The notes under the pieces: model-generated
The model's input: the letters and a program-made list of their open reading frames with translations, nothing else
What the model was told of the DNA's origin: nothing
Databases searched by the model: none
Source of the DNA: Nocardia acidivorans NBRC 108247
GTDB taxonomy: Bacteria; Actinomycetota; Actinomycetes; Mycobacteriales; Mycobacteriaceae
Length of the DNA: 64,000 bases
Assembly: GCF_001625085.1 (NCBI RefSeq)
Contig: NZ_BDAW01000027.1
Location: forward strand, 1 to 64,000
Direction of reading: 5' to 3'
Made by a program: the position numbers and the translations under genes
Shown here: one piece after another, positions 49,112 through 57,204 of the stretch
How positions within the stretch are numbered: position 1 is the stretch's first letter
How the letters are laid out: the number at the start of each line of letters is the position of its first letter

Positions 49112-49909
49112 TTAGCGGTGGGCGTCGTAGATCGCCTGCGCCAGTTCGGATTTCACCGCCTGGAACTCGGGGGTCGCGGTGACCCGCAGGTCGCGCACCC
49201 GGTCGGCGTCGTCGCCGGGCAGGTCGATGCGGCGATCGACGATGATCCGGCCCGGCCGCGCGCTCATGACCAGCACCCGGGTGGACAGGAACACCGCCTC
49301 TTCCACCGAGTGCGTCACGAAGACCACGGTCTTGCCCGCCTGTCGCCACAGGCGCAGCAGTTCGACCTGTAGGCGTTCGCGGGTGAGCTGATCCAGCGCG
49401 CCGAACGGCTCGTCCATGAGGATGATGCGCGGGTCGTTGGCCAGCACCCGCGCGATCTGTGCCCGCTGCTGCATGCCGCCGGACAGCTCGTACGGTCGCT
49501 TTGCGCCCACATCGCCGAGCCCCACCAGGTCGAGCAGTCGATCGGACTCCGCGCGCCGGGTCCGCTTGTCCACGCCCCGGCACCTGGGGCCGAACTCGAT
49601 ATTGCCGCGCACCGAAAGCCACGGGTACAGGGTCGGCGCTTGGAACACCACGCCCCGATCCGGGCTCGGACCGTCGATGCGATCCTCACCGACCAGCAGC
49701 GCGCCGGAGGTCGGGGCGAGGAAGCCGCCGAGCAGTTGCAAGAGTGTGGTCTTACCGCAACCGGACGGTCCGACAATGCTCACGAACTCCCCGAGTTCGA
49801 TGACCAGATCGGTGGGGGACAGCGCCACCGTGGCGCCGGTCGCGGTGTCGTAGGTCTTGGCTACCTCGGTCAGCACGACCCGATCACGCTGTGCGACAGC
49901 GGTACTCAC
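49112..49909 (-). CDS. ABC transporter ATPase, nitrate/sulfonate/taurine type
   Basis: A 265-residue ATPase: Walker A GPSGCGKTT, Q-loop FQAPTLYPWLSV, signature ELSGGMQQRAQIARVLAND, Walker B IILMDEPFGALDQ and the switch histidine VTHSVEEAV. Closest in type to TauB/SsuB. The GTG start overlaps the stop of the binding-protein gene (GTGA), making it the last gene of a permease-SBP-ATPase operon. It powers uptake of an organosulfur or similar small molecule. Confidence 0.92.
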   Translation of the reverse strand: MSTAVAQRDRVVLTEVAKTYDTATGATVALSPTDLVIELGEFVSIVGPSGCGKTTLLQLLGGFLAPTSGALLVGEDRIDGPSPDRGVVFQAPTLYPWLSVRGNIEFGPRCRGVDKRTRRAESDRLLDLVGLGDVGAKRPYELSGGMQQRAQIARVLANDPRIILMDEPFGALDQLTRERLQVELLRLWRQAGKTVVFVTHSVEEAVFLSTRVLVMSARPGRIIVDRRIDLPGDDADRVRDLRVTATPEFQAVKSELAQAIYDAHR

Positions 49910-50964
49910 TTCGCGCTCGCCGCCGTGGCCGCCTCGGCGTAAACCGCCCCGCTGTACTTCTCCGGTGCGGCCAGGCCCTGAATCTCGCCCTGGCTCAACA
50001 GGAATTGCGCCGAACCCTGGAGATCGGTGCCGAGTTGCCTGCCCAGATACGGCGCACCGGCCTGGGTCGCGGCATCGAGGTAGACGTATCCGCTCAACTG
50101 CCGGCGGACCGCGTCGACCGGAATGCCCAGCTGTGCGGCGATATGGGTGGCCGCGCCCTGCGGATCACCCGCGAGCTGGTGCACGGCCCAGTTCTGCGCC
50201 GCCGTCCACACCGTCAGGAACTTCGGATTCTGCGCGACGAAATCGGCGCGCGCACCCTCCAGGTCGAAGGTCGGCTTACCCGCCTTGGCGGTCTCGGCGG
50301 CGGTGGTAACGGTATGCCCGTTCTTCAACAGTTCGGTGAGCGTGGGCTCCCAGATGAACGCGGCGTCGACTCCGCTGTCCCGCCACGCCCCGAGAATCGC
50401 GTCGGGAGAAAGGTTTACGAGCGTCACATCCCGTTCGATTCCGGCGGCGGCGAGTGCGCCGAGCAGGCTGTAGTGCGAGGTGCTGGCGAACGGCACCGCG
50501 ATCTTCTTCCCGCGCAGGCCCGCCACCGAGGTGATGGCCGGATCCTTTACCACGAGCGATTCCGCGGACCCGATCACATCGTGGATCCACACCACCTTCA
50601 TATCGATATTCAGCGGAGCCGAAATCGCCCGTGCCGCAGCGGCACTCCCGAGCAGGCCCAGGTCGAGGGAGTTGGATCCGAACGCCTGAATCACCGTCGC
50701 GCCCGAGGCGAACTTGCTCCAGGTGATCTTGGCCTTGGGCAGGCAGGTCTCGAGCAGCCCGGCGTCCTTGACCACCAGCGCGCCATTGGGAATGTCCTGA
50801 TATCCCAGACGCACCGCGCCGGTGAAGGATTCGTCGATCGGAACCGGGCATGCCACCTTGTCGCCGCCCGCCCGCGATTGATCGGTGCGCCCGGACTCCA
50901 CGCACCCGGAGAGCGCCGCGGCGAGGACTCCGGCCAGCGCCAGGGCGACGAGCTTGCGTTTCAT
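49906..50964 (-). CDS. ABC substrate-binding lipoprotein, NMT1/TauA-like
   Basis: A 352-residue lipoprotein: signal KRKLVALALAGVLAAALSGC with lipobox LSGC, then a periplasmic-binding fold with VRLGYQDIPNGALVVKDAGL, ITWSKFASGATVIQAFGSNS, LGLLGSAAAARAISAPLNID and VKDPAITSVAGLRGKKIAVP. This is the pattern of taurine, sulfonate or thiamine-precursor binding proteins. The ATG at 50964 overlaps the permease stop (ATGA). The ligand is inferred from the transporter class only. Confidence 0.9.
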   Translation of the reverse strand: MKRKLVALALAGVLAAALSGCVESGRTDQSRAGGDKVACPVPIDESFTGAVRLGYQDIPNGALVVKDAGLLETCLPKAKITWSKFASGATVIQAFGSNSLDLGLLGSAAAARAISAPLNIDMKVVWIHDVIGSAESLVVKDPAITSVAGLRGKKIAVPFASTSHYSLLGALAAAGIERDVTLVNLSPDAILGAWRDSGVDAAFIWEPTLTELLKNGHTVTTAAETAKAGKPTFDLEGARADFVAQNPKFLTVWTAAQNWAVHQLAGDPQGAATHIAAQLGIPVDAVRRQLSGYVYLDAATQAGAPYLGRQLGTDLQGSAQFLLSQGEIQGLAAPEKYSGAVYAEAATAASAK

Positions 50965-51839
50965 GCTTTGCCTTTCCACGGAACGGCGAGATCGCCGATC
51001 CTCTTGATCACCGCGTCGAGAGCGAGCGCGGTGAGACCGATAACGATGACGCAGGCCAGGGTCAGCGCGGTGTCGAGGCGCTGACCGGCCAGGTAGGCGA
51101 GACCGCCGATGCCCGGAATGCCATTGTCGAGTTCGGCGGCGACCACGGTGGTCCAGGCGAACCCGACCGCCACCCGAATCCCGCCGATCACCTCGGGGAG
51201 GGTGGCGGGCAAGAGGATTCGGGTGATGACCTGTCGCCGATTCGCGCCGAGCGAGCGCGCGGAATTGATGCGATCGGCCGAGACGCCGTGCACACCGGTC
51301 ATGGTCGCGATCACCACGGGCGGGAAGGCGGCCAGGAACAGCAGCCAGATCTTCGAGGTGTCGCCGATACCGAACCAGACGATGAGCAGGCCGATATAGC
51401 CCAGCGGCGGCAGGGCGCGCAGGAAGTTCAGGTAAGGCTCGACAATCGCCGCCAGCGTGCGCGAGGTGCCCAGCCCGAATCCGGCCAGGGGACCGAGGAT
51501 TACGGCCGCGCCCGCCCCGAGGCCGATGCGCTGGAGGCTGGCCAGCAGATGTTCCCAGAGGAAATAGTTCTGCTCACCGCGCACCTCGCGCGGTACGCCC
51601 GGGGCGAGTTCATGCCAGCTGTTGGCCCGCACGAAGGCGCGCCACACCGCACCCGGCGTCGGCAGGAATTGCTGGTCGACGACCTTGGCCGCGCTGGCGG
51701 CCCACCACAGCAGCAGCAGTCCGGCCAGCGATCCGGCCCGCACCGCGATCCTGCGCAGTCCGCGCGGCGACCCGGTGGAATCGGCCTTTCCGAATTCCAC
51801 CGGGCGCGTGCCGGTTCGGGTCGCCCCGATGCTGATCAT
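50961..51839 (-). CDS. ABC transporter permease, TauC/SsuC type
   Basis: A 292-residue inner-membrane protein with about six helices (first AGSLAGLLLLWWAASAAKVV) and the coupling EAA-like loop RSLGANRRQVITRILLPATL then PEVIGGIRVAVGFAW. The ATG at 51839 is preferred because GGAGG lies 9 bases upstream; an ATG three codons earlier is too close to that site. First gene of the operon. There is no intact TauD in the window, but a TauD relic lies 4 kb away. Confidence 0.9.
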   Translation of the reverse strand: MISIGATRTGTRPVEFGKADSTGSPRGLRRIAVRAGSLAGLLLLWWAASAAKVVDQQFLPTPGAVWRAFVRANSWHELAPGVPREVRGEQNYFLWEHLLASLQRIGLGAGAAVILGPLAGFGLGTSRTLAAIVEPYLNFLRALPPLGYIGLLIVWFGIGDTSKIWLLFLAAFPPVVIATMTGVHGVSADRINSARSLGANRRQVITRILLPATLPEVIGGIRVAVGFAWTTVVAAELDNGIPGIGGLAYLAGQRLDTALTLACVIVIGLTALALDAVIKRIGDLAVPWKGKA

Positions 51840-52321
51840 GCCGTCCATCCTCCGATTCGTTCGCGGTCCGAGGGCGTTCTCCGATGCGTCCGCACCGGGG
51901 CCAAGACCGTCCGGTCCGATCCTGTGCCCTCGCCTCCCCGCCGCACAGATCCACGATCACCGTGATTTGAAAGCAAAGGCGGCCGGACTGCGCGCCACCG
52001 ACTCGTGGGATCGATGCGCGAAGTGGATGCCCACCGAGCGGTAAGCATGATCGGTGGAGCCGCGGCCCGGGAATCGGGGCGGTTCGTGGGCCGGGCGGCG
52101 TGGGTGTGCGGCGCGGGCGCGAAGCCCCCGTCATCCCGGCATGCTTTCGGCCGGGATCCACACAGGTTATGACTCAACAGATTTCGATGGATCCCGGCCA
52201 AAAACGCGCCGGGATGGCGGAAAGGTTCTCCCTCATCGAGGCTCGCGCGGAACCGTGATTCGAAGCACCCCACCCCTTGTGCCATGAGGGTGCCACTCGC
52301 CCGAGATGAGAAGGTTGCCCC
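51840..52321. other. Intergenic region carrying a REP-like element
   Basis: About 480 bases between two divergent genes. It holds the ABC operon promoter, a complete REP-like palindromic element (52129-52218, entered separately) and the promoter of the membrane hydrolase gene. No gene recognised. Confidence 0.6.
52129..52218. repeat. REP-like double-hairpin repeat, complete copy
   Basis: Two head-to-head hairpins: CCCGGC...GCCGGG at 52135-52155 and CCCGGCC...CGCCGGG at 52193-52213. The whole unit is also palindromic: GTCATCCCGGC (52130-52140) against GCCGGGATGGC (52208-52218), 10 of 11 paired, and GGCCGGGATCCA against TGGATCCCGGCC inside. The left half is shared with the copy at 15581-15615 (35 bases, differing only in the 8-base loop). 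This is the architecture of REP doublets mobilised by RAYT transposases. Confidence 0.8.
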
Positions 52322-54223
52322 ATGGAGAGTGCCGAATCCACCAGGAGCGCCGAGTCCCGAGAAGGCGATTCCGCACCCCACGAGCGCGCGCCTGAGTCGG
52401 AGCCGGATTCGGTATCCGCGCCGGAGTTGGCCTCGGGTGCGGTCCCGGTGCTCGAGCCGAGCCCGAGGGCGAAACCGGTGGACGAGTCGAGCCGCACCGC
52501 GGGGCCGGTGGCCGAGCGAACTCCTCCCGTGACGATTCTCGGTCTCGACTTCGTGGGTTCGGTCTTCGCATTGGGTTTCTTCGCCTGGAGTCTGAGTCCC
52601 TCACTTCTGCCGCGCGACTGGATATTCCAGGGCATCGTCACCGGCGTCACCAGTGTGACGGGTTACGGAGTCGGTGTGGCGCTGGCGTATCCGGTGCGCC
52701 GATGGGTCGCGCCGCGGTTCTCGTGGTGGCGGCTGCGGTATCGCGTGGAATTGGCGGCGGAGATCGTGGTGGCGGTGCTCGCGGTGTCGGCGGTGATCAG
52801 CACGCTGCTGGCGGCGGCGAAGTGGCAGCGTCACGTCGACGCGCTCATGGGTATGCCCCCGACCGCCGGAATCGGCTATCTGCGTACCGGATTGATGATC
52901 CTGGCCATCTTCACCCTCATCCTGCTGATCGCGCGCGGGCTGCGCCGGGCCGCACGCGGACTGGCGAATGTGCTCGCCGCGCGGCTGCGGGTGCCCATGC
53001 CGGTCGCCCATGTGCTCGCCCCGATCACGGTCGCGCTACTGGTGGTGCTGTTCGTCGACAAGGTGCTGCTGGCGGGCAGTTCCGATGCCGCGCGAGTGGT
53101 CTTCACCGGGCAGAACAGCGGCACCGAACATGGTGTGCTGCAACCCGTTCAGCCCGAGCGCTCGGGGAGTCCGGCCTCGGCGGCGCGCTGGGACACCCTG
53201 GGGTTGCAGGGCCGCACCTTCGTCGCGGGAGGTATCGGGTCCACCCGGCTGGCGCAGATCAACGGTGCGCCCGCGCGCGAACCGATCCGGGTCTACGCCG
53301 GACTCGAGTCCGCCCCCGACCTCGATGCCCGCGTTCGATTGATCGTCGAGGAACTCGACCGCGGTAAAGCCTGGGACCGCAAGGTTCTGGTCGTTGCCGG
53401 CACCACCGGCACCGGCTGGGTGAATCCGGCCGCCGCGCAATCCCTGGAGTTGATGTACAACGGCGATTCCGCCATTGCCGCCCTTCAGTATTCGTTCCTG
53501 CCGAGCTGGATCTCCTTCCTGGTCGACCGTTCCGCCGCCGCCTCCGCGGGTGCCGCGCTCATCAATGGAATCCACGACCGCTGGGCGCAACTGCCCGCGG
53601 ATCACCGTCCGCGCCTGATCGTCTTCGGTGAAAGTCTCGGATCGCAGTCGGCGGAGAGCGCTTTCGACAACCTGTCCGACCTCCGCCGCTCGGTGGACGG
53701 CGCGCTGTTCGTCGGCCCGCCCAACTCCAACCGCATGTGGCGCGAGATCGAGGACCGCCGCGACCCCGGCACACACGAAGTCCTGCCCTCCTACGCGGGT
53801 GGCCTGATCGTGAGATTCGCGGCGGGCAAACAGGATCTGGGCATCCCCGCCCCGGATTCGCCGAACTCGGCCACCGATCCCTGGTCGGCTCCGCGCGTGC
53901 TGTACCTCCAGCACGCCTCCGACCCGGTGGTCTGGTGGAACCCGAATCTGCTGTTCACGCGCCCGGATTGGCTCACCGAACCCCCGGGCCGCGATCGCAC
54001 CGCCTCGATGCGCTGGTTCCCGGTCGTCACCTTCTGGCAGGTCAGCGCCGATCTCGTGCGCGCCCAGTCACCGCCTTCGGGCCACGGGCACAACTATGAG
54101 GACCTGCTGCCCTACGCCTGGGCCGAGGTCGCCGCACCCCCGAACTGGACCCCGGCCGACACCGACCGCGTCGATCGGGCCCTGAAAACGCTCCAGGAGG
54201 AGCAGAAGCGCGCGAACGACTAG
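52322..54223 (+). CDS. Membrane alpha/beta-hydrolase family protein (Abhydrolase_9 type)
   Basis: A 633-residue protein. The first 75 residues are hydrophilic and Ser/Glu-rich; about five transmembrane helices follow (LGLDFVGSVFALGFFAWSLS; GIVTGVTSVTGYGVGVALAY; AEIVVAVLAVSAVISTLLAA; LMILAIFTLILLIARGLRR; ITVALLVVLFVDKVLLAG). The C-terminal catalytic domain has LVVAGTTGTGWVNP, the nucleophile LIVFGESLGSQSAESAFDNL and a terminal SGHGHNYEDLLPYAWAEV. This matches the actinobacterial alpha/beta-hydrolase membrane family; the substrate is unknown, perhaps a lipid. The final codon region overlaps the convergent gene by four bases. Confidence 0.86.
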   Translation: MESAESTRSAESREGDSAPHERAPESEPDSVSAPELASGAVPVLEPSPRAKPVDESSRTAGPVAERTPPVTILGLDFVGSVFALGFFAWSLSPSLLPRDWIFQGIVTGVTSVTGYGVGVALAYPVRRWVAPRFSWWRLRYRVELAAEIVVAVLAVSAVISTLLAAAKWQRHVDALMGMPPTAGIGYLRTGLMILAIFTLILLIARGLRRAARGLANVLAARLRVPMPVAHVLAPITVALLVVLFVDKVLLAGSSDAARVVFTGQNSGTEHGVLQPVQPERSGSPASAARWDTLGLQGRTFVAGGIGSTRLAQINGAPAREPIRVYAGLESAPDLDARVRLIVEELDRGKAWDRKVLVVAGTTGTGWVNPAAAQSLELMYNGDSAIAALQYSFLPSWISFLVDRSAAASAGAALINGIHDRWAQLPADHRPRLIVFGESLGSQSAESAFDNLSDLRRSVDGALFVGPPNSNRMWREIEDRRDPGTHEVLPSYAGGLIVRFAAGKQDLGIPAPDSPNSATDPWSAPRVLYLQHASDPVVWWNPNLLFTRPDWLTEPPGRDRTASMRWFPVVTFWQVSADLVRAQSPPSGHGHNYEDLLPYAWAEVAAPPNWTPADTDRVDRALKTLQEEQKRAND

Positions 54224-54984
54224 ACGGTCTCGACGGCGGGTTCGGGCACCGGGACCCGCGCATCGATGACGAGTCCGAGGACGCCGACCGCCAAACAGGC
54301 TGCGGTGAGCGCCAATTGGCCCGGTGAGGTTTTGCCGGTGAGCGCGTTGCCGAGCAGCACCGTGCCGATGGTGCCGGGCAGAATCCCGAGCACCGTCGCG
54401 GCGAGGTACGGCTTCATGCGCACCGAGGACAGGCCCGCGCAGTAGTTCACGATCGAGAACGGCGCGAAGGCGATGAGCCGCAGCGACCCGATGGCCAGCC
54501 ACCCGCGCCGCGCCAGGCGAGCATCCACCGCACGCACCGCCGGATGGGTCAGGCGCGCCCGCACTCGATCATGATCGAGTGCCCGGACCAGCAATAACGC
54601 CAGTACGGCACTGAGCGTGGTCGCGCCGACCGCGATGGCCAGACCCTCGGCCGGACCGAAGAGCATGCCCGCGCTCAATGTGAAGATGGTGCGCGGGAAC
54701 GGTCCGATACAGACCAGGGTGTGCACCGCGAAGAACACCAGCGGGAGCAACGGCCCCACCGAATCCGCCCATGCGCGAATCTGCTGCGGAGCCGGATGCG
54801 GGGCGAAGGCGGCCACGCCGAAGAGCAGTACGAGGCCGACGATCGTCAGCAGCACCCGGGGTTGGCGAAGCCGGCCGAGTAGTCCGGCCAAACCGCCCAG
54901 TCGTTCGCGAATGCCGCCATCCTCCTCGTGCACACCCTGCGTTTCCGCTCGGACATTACCGACCCGGGCGGTATCGGTGGGCAT
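54220..54984 (-). CDS. TVP38/TMEM64-family membrane protein
   Basis: A 254-residue DedA-like (SNARE-associated) protein with about six hydrophobic segments. The family motif is FPRTIFTLSAGMLFGPAEGL through ALLLVRALDHDRVRARL, and the second conserved part is RLIAFAPFSIVNYCAGLSSV then RMKPYLAATVLGILPGTIG. Members are scramblase- or transporter-like proteins of lipid carriers. A homolog stands divergently beside mutAB in M. tuberculosis, so the arrangement is conserved. Confidence 0.88.
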   Translation of the reverse strand: MPTDTARVGNVRAETQGVHEEDGGIRERLGGLAGLLGRLRQPRVLLTIVGLVLLFGVAAFAPHPAPQQIRAWADSVGPLLPLVFFAVHTLVCIGPFPRTIFTLSAGMLFGPAEGLAIAVGATTLSAVLALLLVRALDHDRVRARLTHPAVRAVDARLARRGWLAIGSLRLIAFAPFSIVNYCAGLSSVRMKPYLAATVLGILPGTIGTVLLGNALTGKTSPGQLALTAACLAVGVLGLVIDARVPVPEPAVETV

Positions 54985-55342
54985 CGCCTGCCGCCTCGAC
55001 CCCGCGACTACGTCGACTCCCGTTCGGGTCGCGCGCGGATCCCGATGTGTGGGAAGGCATTGCGTGTGTCAGTGGCCTCGCCGAGTATTTCCCGGGGGCG
55101 CGTCGATCGCCGTCGTGTCCCCGCTGACCTGCCTGGACTCCGGTTCGCGGGGCCGCGGGGGCGTTGTTGGCGCATTGCCAGGTTACCGGCGGGTAGTGAG
55201 AGTCAATGGACGGGAATCACAATCGTCCCGCTAGCATCAGGGGAAAGACGAGGAATGCTCGTTAACCGAAATGACCTCTGAGCAGTGCGGATGTACTACA
55301 AACCGGTCGTTTGGTCAGTGAGTGGAAGAAGGAACAGCAGCT
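54985..55342. other. Intergenic region upstream of mutA
   Basis: About 360 bases of divergent promoter space. Besides the dyad at 55299-55313, TAGCAT (about 55233) could be a -10. No gene recognised. Confidence 0.45.
55299..55313. promoter_or_regulatory. Candidate operator before mutA
   Basis: CAAAC-CGGTC-GTTTG is a perfect 5-base inverted repeat with a 5-base spacer, 29 bases before the mutA ATG. Weak on its own; listed because it is the only dyad in the mutA promoter region. Confidence 0.3.
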
Positions 55343-57202
55343 ATGCCGATTGCTTCAGACCCGGACACCGATCCGGTGCCCGGGTACGCCGCCTGGCGCA
55401 AGGGTGTTGCCGGAGTGCTGGCCAAGGCCCGCAGGGTCGAGGTCTCCGAACTTCCGGACGAGCCGGAGAAGCTGCTCGCGGTCACCACATATGACGGCCT
55501 GACCGTCAACCCCCTCTACACGCGTCGCGATGAGCTGCCCGAACAGCCGCTGCCGGGCGCTTTCCCGTTCGTGCGCGGCGGTGACGCCACCCGCGATGTA
55601 CACCGCGGCTGGTTCGTCAGCCAGCGCTTCGGCGGATCCGACGGGGCCACTGTAAACCGCCACATACTGGACGCGCTGGAAAACGGCGTGAGTGCGGTGT
55701 GGCTGGGCGTCGCCGACCGCGGCGTACCCGTGGATCAGCTGCCCGCGGCCCTGAACGGACTGCTCTTCGAACTGGCCCCGCTGGCCCTGGACGCCGGTCC
55801 CGCCGCGGCGGAGGCTGCGGCCCAGCTGTTCTCGGTACTCGACGGCTACGAGGTCGCCGACCGCACCGGAATTCGCGTCTCCCTCGGCGCGACCCCGCTG
55901 ACGAGTCTGTTCGCCGGTTCCTCCGCCCTCGACCTGGACGGGGCCGTCGCCCTCGCCCAGCAGGCCGTGGCGCGCCCGGAGAGCATTCGCGCGATCACCG
56001 TGTGCGGCATCGCATTCCACAATGCCGGCGCCTCCGCGGCCCAGGAGCTGGGCGCGGCCGTCGCCGCCGGACTCGAATACCTGCGCGCGCTCACCGACGC
56101 GGGCGCGGATATCGCGGATGCCCTGGACCAGTTGAGCTTCCGCTTCGCGGCCACCGACGACCAGTTCGAGTCGATTGCCAAATTCCGTGCCGCCCGCCGA
56201 CTCTGGGCGCGCGTGGCCCAGGTGGTCGGCGCACCCGACTACGGCAATGCCCCGCAGCAGGCGGTCACCTCGGCCGCCATGATGACCCAGCGCGACCCGT
56301 GGGTGAATATGCTGCGCACCACCCTCGCGGCCTTCGGCGCGGGCGTCGGCGGCGCGGATATCGTCACCGTCCTGCCCTTCGACGACGCCCTGCCCGCCGG
56401 GGAACTCGGTGTGTCGCAGGCGTTCACCGAGCGCATGGCCCGCAATACCCAGCTGCTGCTCCTGGAGGAGTCGCACCTGGGTCACGTCCAGGACCCGGGC
56501 GCGGGCTCCTGGTACGTCGAATCGCTCACCGAGGAACTCGCCGCCAAGGCGTGGGAGTTCATGCGGGAGATCGAGGCCGCGGGCGGTTACCTCGCCGCAC
56601 TACAGGCGGGTCTGCTCGCCGAGCGCATCGAGGCGACCCGCGTCCAGCGCGATTCCGATGTGGCGCACCGCAAGTCGGCTGTCACCGGCGTCAACGAATT
56701 CCCGAACCTGAGCGAGGAGCCGCTGTCCGAGGCTGCCCGCGCGGCTGCCCCGATCGCCCGCTACGGCGCGGCTTTCGAGGCGCTGCGCAATCGCTCCGAC
56801 GCCTACCTCGCCGCCAATGGCGTGCGCCCCAAGGCGCTGCTGGTGCCGCTGGGCCCGGTCTCGGAGCACAATGTGCGGGTCACCTTCACCGCCAACGTAT
56901 TGGCCTCGGGCGGTATCGAACCGATCAACCCGGGCGTCCTCACCGCCGACGGAATCGGCGCGGCGGCAACCGAATCCGGCGCCACCGTCGCGGTGCTGTG
57001 TGGTTCGGACCCGCGCTACGGCACCGATGCCGCGGCCGCCGTCGACGCCCTGCGCGCCGCCGGCGTGACGACGGTACTGCTGGCCGGAGCCGAGAATGCG
57101 GTAGCCGACCTGACCGGAGCGCAGCGTCCGGACGGATTCCTGACGGCACGGATGGACGCGGTGACGGCACTGTCCGGCCTGCTGTCGAAGCTGGGAGCGT
57201 AG
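55343..57202 (+). CDS. mutA: Methylmalonyl-CoA mutase small subunit
   Basis: A 619-residue beta subunit of the heterodimeric adenosylcobalamin-dependent mutase (R-methylmalonyl-CoA to succinyl-CoA). It has the TIM-barrel remnants (FPFVRGGDATRDVHRGWFVS, QRFGGSDGATVNRHILDALE) and a degenerate C-terminal cobalamin-like domain that lacks D-x-H-x-x-G (LCGSDPRYGTDAAAAVDALR), as expected for the non-catalytic subunit. AAGGA lies 9 bases before the ATG. It ends two bases before the mutB ATG. Confidence 0.95.
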   Translation: MPIASDPDTDPVPGYAAWRKGVAGVLAKARRVEVSELPDEPEKLLAVTTYDGLTVNPLYTRRDELPEQPLPGAFPFVRGGDATRDVHRGWFVSQRFGGSDGATVNRHILDALENGVSAVWLGVADRGVPVDQLPAALNGLLFELAPLALDAGPAAAEAAAQLFSVLDGYEVADRTGIRVSLGATPLTSLFAGSSALDLDGAVALAQQAVARPESIRAITVCGIAFHNAGASAAQELGAAVAAGLEYLRALTDAGADIADALDQLSFRFAATDDQFESIAKFRAARRLWARVAQVVGAPDYGNAPQQAVTSAAMMTQRDPWVNMLRTTLAAFGAGVGGADIVTVLPFDDALPAGELGVSQAFTERMARNTQLLLLEESHLGHVQDPGAGSWYVESLTEELAAKAWEFMREIEAAGGYLAALQAGLLAERIEATRVQRDSDVAHRKSAVTGVNEFPNLSEEPLSEAARAAAPIARYGAAFEALRNRSDAYLAANGVRPKALLVPLGPVSEHNVRVTFTANVLASGGIEPINPGVLTADGIGAAATESGATVAVLCGSDPRYGTDAAAAVDALRAAGVTTVLLAGAENAVADLTGAQRPDGFLTARMDAVTALSGLLSKLGA

Positions 57203-57204
57203 CG

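Noticed and set aside
55699..57200. Frame open across mutA and continuing into mutB
   Set aside because: Only the part from 57205 is MutB. The upstream 500 codons are an Arg/Gly-rich shadow of mutA and not a MutA-MutB fusion.
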